Positions 42,808-50,015 of a stretch of DNA of 64,000 nt are shown here, one piece after another; position 1 is the first letter of the stretch; each line of letters starts with the position of its first letter. The stretch comes from Streptomyces sp. SID9727 (GTDB lineage: Bacteria > Actinomycetota > Actinomycetes > Streptomycetales > Streptomycetaceae). The stretch is from positions 1 to 64,000 of the forward strand of contig NZ_JAAGNI010000435.1 of assembly GCF_010550605.1 (NCBI RefSeq). Direction: 5' to 3'. A program made the position numbers and the translations under genes. The notes beneath the pieces were generated by a model. It ran no database searches. It saw only the letters and a list, made by a program, of their open reading frames with translations, and had not been told where the DNA came from.

Positions 42808-44391
42808 TCAGGGCCTCGCGCCGCCGCCGTTCCCGCCCGTGGGAGGCGCCTTCGGATCGGCCCGCTCGACGGCAACGGCCTCGCCGCGCACCAGAGCGTC
42901 GAGTTCGGCCTCCAGCCGAACGGAGTCCCCGGGAGACGCCTCGGCCGTACGCGGATCGCTGCCGCGCAGCGCCACGGCGCCGCCCGCCACGGCCATCGGC
43001 AGCGCGACGAGCAGAGCGGCGGTGCGCATGCCCCCCGGCGCCGACAGCACCAGTGCGATCAGCGGGGGGCCGAAGGCACCGCCGGACTTGCCGACGGCCG
43101 CCGCCCAGCCGCCGGCGGTCCCCCGGATGGCCAGGGGAAAGATCTCCGCCGTGTAGGGGCCGATGAGCGCGATGACTCCGGCGGTACCGGCGAACAGCAG
43201 AATCACGGCGGTCAGCAGAACCGGCTCGCTGCCGTCCATCCCCACGGCGGCGAGGACGAGCAGTGCCGCGACGGTGAGGGCCGCGTACAGGACCATGGTG
43301 CCCTTCGCCGACCAGCGCTTGTAGAGCCATGCCGCCACCACACAGGTCGGGATGGACAGCAGGGAGGACAGGAACAGCAGCGTGGCGGCGGACATGCCTC
43401 CCTCGTGCGATGCCTCCAGCTGACTGGGCAGGAAGGTGATGAAACCCCAGTAGACGAGCCCCCAGGCGAGGGCGTAGCCACTGACGACCAGTGTTCTGGT
43501 CGTCTGAGGGTGCTTGAACAGTGCAGAGGCGCGGACGTGCCCGCTCCGGGCCCGCTGGGCCGTGAAGGCCGCCGACTCCGGGATCCAGCGGTTCAGCGCG
43601 ATGAGGATCAGGACCAACGGGAGCTGCGCGAACCACAGGACGCGCCATCCCGTCAACGGGATCAGCAACGAGGCCAGTCCGGAGGCCGCCATATAGCCGC
43701 CGGTGGTGGTGAGGCCGGCCTGCAGCACCATGACGGCAGCGCGCCGCCCCGGCGGCAGACTCTCGGTCATCAGGGCGTACACGACGGGCAGCATGCCTCC
43801 GGCCGCCATCCCCATCAGCGCGCACATGACCAGGATGCCGCCGAAGGTCGGCATGGCCCCGCACACCGTCGTACCGAGGAAGAGCAGGGACGCGATGAGG
43901 ATCGTCGCCCTGCGTCCGATCCGGTCGGCCGAGCGGCCGCCGACGAGCGATCCCAGTACGGTGCCGCTCAGCGCGACGGTCGGCAGCCAGGAGATCTCGG
44001 CGGCGCTGAGCTGGAACTCGTCGCGCATGCCGGGCTGGATGAACGCCAGGGTGGCGGGCTTCATCTGGTCCACCATCAGCGCGAAGCTCAGCACACCGAT
44101 GAGACGCCGCCGGTGTGCCTGGGATGACCCGCCCGGAACGGAGGCCCCGGCCCCGGCCGAACCGGGGCTCTGGACGACCGCGCATCCGGAGACCACCACG
44201 CCCACGACGATGGCGGCCATCGCGGCCCACATCACGCCGGACATCCCCATCATCGCCATGTGAAAGCCCATCGACCTGGAATCGACGAACATCCAGACGT
44301 GCTGGCCGACACCCGCACACGTGAGGGCCACACCTGCCCAGAACATCAGCGGCCGGGCGATCAGGGAGGGAGGCCGGGCGGGCGAGCTCAT
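42808..44391 (-). CDS. MFS transporter with extra N-terminal helices
   Basis: 527 residues from the ATG at 44391, which has an excellent GGGAGGTGAG site; the upstream Met at 44418 lacks one. The MFS core starts at about residue 85 (RLIGVLSFALMVDQMKP) and has 12 helices with GGRSADRIGRRATIL (the loop 2-3 signature) and AEIFPLAIRGTAGGWA (sugar/aromatic-acid symporter type motif). Before it lie two extra hydrophobic segments (LMFWAGVALTCAGVG and MWAAMAAIVVGVVVSGC). The C-terminal tail is charged. It is the last gene of the four-gene minus-strand operon, probably exporting or importing the locus product or precursor. Confidence 0.9.
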   Translation of the reverse strand: MSSPARPPSLIARPLMFWAGVALTCAGVGQHVWMFVDSRSMGFHMAMMGMSGVMWAAMAAIVVGVVVSGCAVVQSPGSAGAGASVPGGSSQAHRRRLIGVLSFALMVDQMKPATLAFIQPGMRDEFQLSAAEISWLPTVALSGTVLGSLVGGRSADRIGRRATILIASLLFLGTTVCGAMPTFGGILVMCALMGMAAGGMLPVVYALMTESLPPGRRAAVMVLQAGLTTTGGYMAASGLASLLIPLTGWRVLWFAQLPLVLILIALNRWIPESAAFTAQRARSGHVRASALFKHPQTTRTLVVSGYALAWGLVYWGFITFLPSQLEASHEGGMSAATLLFLSSLLSIPTCVVAAWLYKRWSAKGTMVLYAALTVAALLVLAAVGMDGSEPVLLTAVILLFAGTAGVIALIGPYTAEIFPLAIRGTAGGWAAAVGKSGGAFGPPLIALVLSAPGGMRTAALLVALPMAVAGGAVALRGSDPRTAEASPGDSVRLEAELDALVRGEAVAVERADPKAPPTGGNGGGARP

Positions 44392-44431
44392 GTGCTCACC
44401 TCCCGACAGGCCGGGCACGGCTCATGGGGCG

Positions 44432-45799
44432 TCATCCGTTCCCTCTCTCCACCTGGGGCACGGGGCACCCTCCGGTCCGCCGCTCTTCGAAATAGCGCGT
44501 GGCGGGGCGCTGTGTGCGGGCGTGCAGGACCATGACCGTGCCGAGCAGCAGTTGGCGGACGCCCCGGGTGACGTCCTCCACCCCGTCCCGCAGCCGGACG
44601 AACCCGCGGAGCGCGCCCAGAAGGCGGGGCCGGGGCGGCAGGCCGCGCGGGATCAGCAGACAAGGCGCCCGGTGCGGGATGGAGCGGGTGTGGGAGGCCG
44701 TCGAGTCCAGCCGGAACCGGTCCAGCACCTCCCGTACCGCGGCCCGCAGCGCGAGCGGCGACAGCCGCCAGGCCGGGCAGGGGCGGTTGGCCGCCACACC
44801 GTACGGGATGTGAGGGGCGTCCTTGACGGCCAGCTCCGCCCAGCGGTCCGGATCGAACTCGCCGGGCCGCTCGTACCCGGTGGCGTGGTAGCCGGGGTAG
44901 CTGAAGCACACCACGGAACCGGTCGGCAGAACCGTCCCCTCGTCCAGGTCTATGTCACCGGTGGTGATGCGGTGGGCGATGCCGAACAGCGGATACAGGC
45001 GCATCGTCTCGTCGAGCACCCGCGTCAGATACCCGTCGTCCTCCGGATCCGCGCGCAGGCGCCGCTGCACCTCCGGATGGCGGGCCACGGCGAGCAGCAC
45101 GTGCGCGGTCGCCTCGGACAGCTGCACGACCGCCGTGTTGAAGAAGGTCCCCTGCAGGTAGTGCACCTGCTCCGGCACGGACAGGGAGGGCGGCAGCCGG
45201 TGCGGCACGTGGCCCGCCTCGACCCGGTCCCGCAGGTAGCCGGTGAGCCGGGCCCGGCGGCGGGAGTGGCGCAGCCCGGTGCACTTCAGAGCGGATATCA
45301 CGTCGTCGGCATGCGCGGTGATCAACTTCCGGGCCGACGCCGGACACGGCTCCTGGAAGACCAGCTCGTAGCAGAACGCGGCCCACGCCGGCATCACCAG
45401 GTCCCGCAGCCGTACGAGACTGATCCGGGTGTCCGGCACCGCGTCCAGCGCATCGGCCACGGCACGGGCGGCGGCCGCGGTGAGATCCGCCGAGTTCCCG
45501 GCGACGATGCGCCGCGTCGTCGCGGCCACGTCCTGGTAGCGCGTACCGGGCTCCAAGTGCTCCTGGTGCACCTCGGGTCCCGGCGCCAGCCAGTACCAGA
45601 ACAGGTCGGAGAGTCCCGCCCCCTCACTCCGGCCGTTCGCGTGGGGGTGGGCGTACACCCGCTCGAACACCTCCGGACCGTACGTGGCGTTCGGGAGGGT
45701 CACCGCCCGGTCCCCGTTGACCTTCTCGAAAATGCGGACACGCAGCGCCACCACAGCGCGCGGCAGCCACCACGCGTCCGTACCCGTCCGGGCCTTCAC
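44432..45799 (-). CDS. Unusual cytochrome P450
   Basis: 455 residues from the GTG at 45799 (GTGA overlap with the oxidase upstream). The K-helix has ETMR (ExxR) in DETMRLYPLFGIAHRIT, then FDPDRW, then the haem loop IPYGVAANRPCPAWRL, with the Cys ligand kept but Tyr replacing Phe and Ala the final Gly. The I-helix region (GTFFNTAVVQLSEATAH) lacks the usual AGxET acid-alcohol pair, so oxygen activation may be atypical (peroxygenase-like, or a non-monooxygenase rearrangement). There is no redox partner nearby. The long basic C-terminal extension after RGLPPRPR is about 70 residues. It belongs to the flavoprotein-oxidase-P450-MFS operon. Confidence 0.85.
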   Translation of the reverse strand: MKARTGTDAWWLPRAVVALRVRIFEKVNGDRAVTLPNATYGPEVFERVYAHPHANGRSEGAGLSDLFWYWLAPGPEVHQEHLEPGTRYQDVAATTRRIVAGNSADLTAAAARAVADALDAVPDTRISLVRLRDLVMPAWAAFCYELVFQEPCPASARKLITAHADDVISALKCTGLRHSRRRARLTGYLRDRVEAGHVPHRLPPSLSVPEQVHYLQGTFFNTAVVQLSEATAHVLLAVARHPEVQRRLRADPEDDGYLTRVLDETMRLYPLFGIAHRITTGDIDLDEGTVLPTGSVVCFSYPGYHATGYERPGEFDPDRWAELAVKDAPHIPYGVAANRPCPAWRLSPLALRAAVREVLDRFRLDSTASHTRSIPHRAPCLLIPRGLPPRPRLLGALRGFVRLRDGVEDVTRGVRQLLLGTVMVLHARTQRPATRYFEERRTGGCPVPQVERGNG

Positions 45800-46866
45800 C
45801 ACGTTCCACCCTTCCGTACCACCATGCCGGGTCTCAGATCGGTGTTCCGGAGCCCACCGCACAGGGCGAGCGTGTGGTCGTACTCGTCGCGCAGCACCGC
45901 GAGGACCCGCCGCACGCCCGCCTCCCCGTCGGCCGCCAGGCCCCACACCACGGGGCGTCCGAGGCCGACGGCCCTCGCACCGAGCGCCAGGGCCACCGCG
46001 ACGTCGCTTCCCCGCCGCACCCCGCCGTCGAGCAGGACCGGGACCCGGTCCGCGACCGCCGCGACGACCGCCGGCAGGCAGTCCACGGCCGCCGGGACCG
46101 CGTCGCACTGGCGGCCGCCGTGGTTCGAGACGACCACCCCGGCCGCACCGTGCTCGACGGCGAGGCGTGCGTCGTCCGGATGGAGCACGCCCTTGACCAG
46201 CACGGGGAGCGAGGTGCCGCGCATCGCCTCGGCCAAGTCCGGCCAGCGGAGTGCGGCGGACATCGGGATGTCGGTGAGCGCACCGGGTCCGGCGCCGGGC
46301 AGGCCGCGCATGTTCTCCGCGGCGAATCCGGGCGGCAGGTCGGTGAACCCGTTGCGCAGGTCCCGGGTGTGCCGGCCGAACACCGGCGAGTCGACGGTCA
46401 CGACGAGGGCCGTGCAGCCGGCGTCCTCGGCGCGCCGGACGAGCGCCCCGGTGACCTCCGGGCGGGGATGCAGGTACAGCTGGAACCACACGGCCGGGTC
46501 CGGGGCGGCTTCGCGCGCCGCCGCGACGACGTCGGACACGGCGACGGTGGCCGCCGTTCCCGTCACCAGCACGGCGCCCTCGGCCGCGGCGGCCCGGGCC
46601 GTCGCCCGCTCGCCGGCCCGGTGCGCCAGGCGGTGGAAGGCGGTCGGCGCCACGAACACCGGGGACGCCTGCGGGGCGCCCGGCAGATCGACGCCGGTCT
46701 CCCGTGCCTCACCGCCGCTCAGCACCCGCGGCAGCAGCGCGTACCGGTCGAACGCCCGCTCGTTGTCGACCAGGGCGCGCTCCTCGCCCGCGCCGCCCGC
46801 GACGTAGTCGTAGACGACCGGGTCCATCACCTTCCGGGCCCGTTCGCGCAGTTCGCGGAGCGTCAC
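45796..46866 (-). CDS. FMN-dependent alpha-hydroxy-acid oxidase
   Basis: 356 residues from a GTG, overlapping both neighbours by four bases (GTGA). TIM-barrel family: YDYVAGGAGEE near the N-terminus (catalytic Tyr), SPVFVAPTAFHRLAH, WFQLYLHPRPEV, then VVVSNHGGRQCDAVPAAVDCLP with the catalytic His-Arg pair, and VPVLLDGGVRRGSDVAVALALGARAVGLGRP for FMN phosphate binding. Members turn L-2-hydroxyacids into 2-ketoacids (glycolate, lactate, mandelate, hydroxymandelate). In this locus a hydroxylated aromatic acid is a plausible substrate. It is tightly coupled to the flavoprotein and P450. Confidence 0.93.
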   Translation of the reverse strand: MTLRELRERARKVMDPVVYDYVAGGAGEERALVDNERAFDRYALLPRVLSGGEARETGVDLPGAPQASPVFVAPTAFHRLAHRAGERATARAAAAEGAVLVTGTAATVAVSDVVAAAREAAPDPAVWFQLYLHPRPEVTGALVRRAEDAGCTALVVTVDSPVFGRHTRDLRNGFTDLPPGFAAENMRGLPGAGPGALTDIPMSAALRWPDLAEAMRGTSLPVLVKGVLHPDDARLAVEHGAAGVVVSNHGGRQCDAVPAAVDCLPAVVAAVADRVPVLLDGGVRRGSDVAVALALGARAVGLGRPVVWGLAADGEAGVRRVLAVLRDEYDHTLALCGGLRNTDLRPGMVVRKGGTW

Positions 46867-48437
46867 GGCGCCACCGGGGCGGCCTGGCCGCGCCGGGCGG
46901 TGAGGAAGGCGGCCAGTGGGGCGCGGTGGACCTCCTCGCTGTCCCACTCGTTCTCCAGGTTCTCGGTGAGGTGGTGGTCGGCCACGAACTCGCCGTCCCG
47001 GTACCAGCGGACGACCGGATGCAGATAGCGGCCGTCCAGACCCGACACGTCCTGCTGGGACTTGCGGCCGGCGCCGACGTCGAACGGGTCCACCCGGTCG
47101 TGGTCCTCCCCGTACTCCAGGGTGACCACCGCGTACGCCTCCACCTCACCGAACTCCCCGGCCCGCACCGCACCCGGCGCGTGGTCGACGGGCACCTCCT
47201 CGGCGTAGCGGAACGTGCCGTCCGGGGCGAGCAGCAGCAGGTCACCGAGGACGGCGAACTGCTGCCACAGCGCCGAGGAACGGTTCACCCGGCTGATCAC
47301 CGCGTCGACGGCCCGCTCGGTGGAATCCCCGATCACCGTCGTGGGCCAGGGCACGCCGGCGTGACGCTGCCGCAGTCCGCGGTACAGCGCGCGCACCGCG
47401 TAACGGAAGCCGTGGATGAAGCCGGTCGTCGCCTTCCCGAACGAGCGCCCCTGCATCAGCGTCCCCGCGAAATACAGACCGGGTACGTTGACCGACTCGC
47501 CGAGCGGCGTCAGCTCGGGGAAACGGCCGTCGACGATGAGGTCCGGCGCGCAGGTGTCGTCGAAGACCGAGGCGTCGAACCGGAAGCCGGTCGCGACGAT
47601 CACCCGGTCGTAACGGATCTCCTTGACCACCTCGTCGACCCGCTCGAAGGCGACCGGGACGTGGAAACCGTCCTGATCGCGCCGGATGGCCAGGACCCGG
47701 CCGTCGAGAAGGGCGTTCTGCGACTTCAACTGGTAGCTGTCCAGGAAGTTGTTGTAGACAGCGCGCAGATGTCCCACATAGTGGGTCCGCCAGGCCATCT
47801 TCAGCGAGCCCGAGCCCACGAGGTGGATGACCGCCGCCGTCTCCATCAGGTTCTCGGCCGTCTCGAAGGCGGAGTTGCCCCGGCCGATGATGAGCACCCG
47901 CTGGTCGGTGAAGGACTGCGGATCGGTCTCGATCGTGTCGTAGCGTTCGGCCAGTTCGACGCCCGGGATCGCGGGCAGGTTCGGGACGGGCATCCCGGAG
48001 GCGACCACCAGATGCCGGGCCCGCCACACCTTGCCGGTACCGTCGGTGACGGCGAAGCCCTCACCGTGCTTCGAGACCCTCGTCACCTCCGTGTCGTACC
48101 GCACACGCACCCCGGTCCGGGCGGCGAAGTCCGACAGATAGCGCACCAGGTCGTCGGCCGGCGGGAAGTAGCGGGGGCTGTACCGGGTGAACAACAGCTC
48201 CGGATCGTCGCTCAGCAGGGAGTTCCAGTCCATCCGCAGCCTCAGCTCCGGATCGTCGTAGCCGGTGTGCACCTTGTTGTTCGAGATGAGGAAGCGGTGC
48301 CTGGGGAACCGGGTGAAGAACGTACCCGGACCGCTGCCGCGTTCCAGGACGACGTAGTCCTCGCCGTCCCGCTCCAGCAGGGAGGCGAGCTGCAGTCCGG
48401 CGGGGCCCGCACCGATGATCAGGTAGTCATGGGTCAT
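46863..48437 (-). CDS. FOXRED2-like flavoprotein monooxygenase, paralogue 2
   Basis: 524 residues from the ATG at 48437 (MTHDYLIIGAGPAGLQLASL). It is clearly a paralogue of the protein at 39771: both share ERGSGPGTFF, MDWNSLLSDDPELLFTRYS, FPPADD, RTGVRV, GNSAFETA, THY.GHLRAV.NNFLD.YQLKSQNA, and the end HHL.ENLEN.W. FAD motif GAGPAG at 9-14; NADPH motif IIGRGNSAFETAE. The two may carry out successive oxidations or form a heteromer. It is the first gene of the minus-strand operon flavoprotein-oxidase-P450-MFS, and its promoter region is shared with the divergent ammonia-lyase. Confidence 0.88.
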   Translation of the reverse strand: MTHDYLIIGAGPAGLQLASLLERDGEDYVVLERGSGPGTFFTRFPRHRFLISNNKVHTGYDDPELRLRMDWNSLLSDDPELLFTRYSPRYFPPADDLVRYLSDFAARTGVRVRYDTEVTRVSKHGEGFAVTDGTGKVWRARHLVVASGMPVPNLPAIPGVELAERYDTIETDPQSFTDQRVLIIGRGNSAFETAENLMETAAVIHLVGSGSLKMAWRTHYVGHLRAVYNNFLDSYQLKSQNALLDGRVLAIRRDQDGFHVPVAFERVDEVVKEIRYDRVIVATGFRFDASVFDDTCAPDLIVDGRFPELTPLGESVNVPGLYFAGTLMQGRSFGKATTGFIHGFRYAVRALYRGLRQRHAGVPWPTTVIGDSTERAVDAVISRVNRSSALWQQFAVLGDLLLLAPDGTFRYAEEVPVDHAPGAVRAGEFGEVEAYAVVTLEYGEDHDRVDPFDVGAGRKSQQDVSGLDGRYLHPVVRWYRDGEFVADHHLTENLENEWDSEEVHRAPLAAFLTARRGQAAPVAP

Positions 48438-48457
48438 GCCCCCGGAAGCTAGCCACT

Positions 48458-48480
48458 CGATTTCAGAGCACTCTGAGATT
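48458..48480. promoter_or_regulatory. Shared operator palindrome, copy 2
   Basis: Read on the minus strand: AATCTCAGAG, TG, CTCTGA, AATCG. The core TCAGAG-CA-CTCTGA is at 48463-48476 on the plus strand. It lies exactly 20 bases upstream of the flavoprotein ATG (48437), the same spacing as copy 1, and 20 bases upstream of the ammonia-lyase GTG (48501), so it can control both directions. Confidence 0.8.
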
Positions 48481-48500
48481 GCCCGCCTACCTTTCCGGAC

Positions 48501-50015
48501 GTGCTGACCACCACGGACTCCCTCTCCCTCACCGGCCCTCCGGACTCCGCCGCCCTGCGCCGAGCCGCCACACCGCTCACCGTCACCATGGACGCCCCGG
48601 CCCGAGCCCGTGTGGACCGAGGACGCCGCTTCTTCCACGGGCTGCGACACGGCGACGGTGGCGGGGACCGCCCCATCTACGGCGCCACCACGGGCTTCGG
48701 CGCGCTCGTCGGGTACGCCGGCCGCCCCGACGAGGCGGACCAGTGCGACAACACCCTCGCCCACCTTGGGGCCGGCCAGGGCCCGGACCTTCCCCACGGG
48801 ATATGCCGTGCCGCCCTCCTGCTGCGCACCTGGTCCCTCGCCCGGGGCCTCTCCGGAGTCTCCGGAGAGGTCGTCGACCGCCTCACCGACATGTTCGCGA
48901 CCACGTTCTCGCCCGCCGTCCCCCGCTACGGCTCCGTCGGCGCGAGCGGCGACCTCATCCCGCTCGCCTACGCGACCCAGGCCCTCCGCGGTCGCGGGTA
49001 CGCCTATCTGGACGGCCGCCGCATGGCGGCCGACGAGGCGCTGACCGCCGCCGGGCTCCGCCCACTCGACCTGGACGGCCGCGACGCGCTCGCCCTCGTC
49101 AACGGAACCTCCGTCACCACCGCGGCCCTGGCGCTCGCCCGCGACGGCGTCCGCGACGCACACCGCTCGCTCACGCTTCTCAGCTGCCTCCTGACCGACC
49201 TGCTGGGCTGCGACCCCGGCTTCCTGGACGACGACCTGCTCCGGGCGTACGGGCACGCCGGAGCGGTCGACGTCGGCGCCCGCATGCGGCGGACCCTCAC
49301 CGGCCTCAGCCCCTCGGAGAGCCGGCCGCTCCAGGAGCCGTACAGCATCCGCTGCACCCCGCAGTTGCTCGGTGCCGCGGAGGACGCGCTGTGCTACATC
49401 GACGGCGTGGTCGCCGCCGACCTCAAGGGCGTCAGCGACAACCCGCTGTTCTTTCCCGGCCATGGCGGCCGGGAGGGGAAAGTGGTGCACGGCGGCAACT
49501 TCTTCGGGCAGCCCGCCGCGTTCGCGGCCGACCTGCTGGCGTCCGTGACGGCCCAGCTGGGCAATCTCGCCGAACGCCAGCTCGACCTGCTGACCGATCC
49601 GGCACGCAACGGAGGACTGCCACCGATGCTCGCCACGGCACCGGGCCTTCAGCACGGGCTCCAGGGCGTGCAACTGGCAGCCACCGCGTTCGTCGCGGAG
49701 ATCCGCCGCAACGCCACACCGGCCGCCATGCAGAGCCTGCCGACAAACCTGCACAACCAGGACGTCGTCCCCTTCGGCACCCAGGCCGCCCTGCGTTCCT
49801 ACGACATGGCGGAACTGCTCGGCCTGCTCACCGGATCGCTCGCGCTCGGTCTGCGCCAAGCGGTCCGCGTGGGTGCCCGCCGCCCCACCGCGCCCCGGTG
49901 CGCGGAACTCCTCGACGCCCTCAGCGAGGCGATTCGCCCCGTCGACCCGGACCGCCCGCTGGACCGGGACGTCCGCACCGCGGCCCGCCTGGTCGCCGCG
50001 CACGAGGCACCGTGA
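48501..50015 (+). CDS. Aromatic amino acid ammonia-lyase (tyrosine-type)
   Basis: 504 residues from the GTG at 48501. HAL/PAL/TAL superfamily: YGATTGFG with catalytic Tyr60, the MIO-forming triad Ala148-Ser149-Gly150 in GSVGASGDLIPLA, LVNGTS, QEPYSIRCTPQ, SDNPLFF, HGGNFFGQP and NQDVVPFGTQAA. The residues that set substrate choice, aligned after QxxN, are His88-Leu89; this pair is found in tyrosine ammonia-lyases, while PALs have Phe-Leu and HALs Ser-His. It should convert tyrosine to p-coumarate plus ammonia with no cofactor. It is divergent from the flavoprotein operon, and its last 95 bases overlap the convergent histidine kinase. Confidence 0.9.
   Translation: MLTTTDSLSLTGPPDSAALRRAATPLTVTMDAPARARVDRGRRFFHGLRHGDGGGDRPIYGATTGFGALVGYAGRPDEADQCDNTLAHLGAGQGPDLPHGICRAALLLRTWSLARGLSGVSGEVVDRLTDMFATTFSPAVPRYGSVGASGDLIPLAYATQALRGRGYAYLDGRRMAADEALTAAGLRPLDLDGRDALALVNGTSVTTAALALARDGVRDAHRSLTLLSCLLTDLLGCDPGFLDDDLLRAYGHAGAVDVGARMRRTLTGLSPSESRPLQEPYSIRCTPQLLGAAEDALCYIDGVVAADLKGVSDNPLFFPGHGGREGKVVHGGNFFGQPAAFAADLLASVTAQLGNLAERQLDLLTDPARNGGLPPMLATAPGLQHGLQGVQLAATAFVAEIRRNATPAAMQSLPTNLHNQDVVPFGTQAALRSYDMAELLGLLTGSLALGLRQAVRVGARRPTAPRCAELLDALSEAIRPVDPDRPLDRDVRTAARLVAAHEAP

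Noticed and set aside
44321-46807. An 828-residue plus-strand frame over the P450 and oxidase genes
   Set aside because: Arg/Pro-rich shadow of two certain minus-strand genes.
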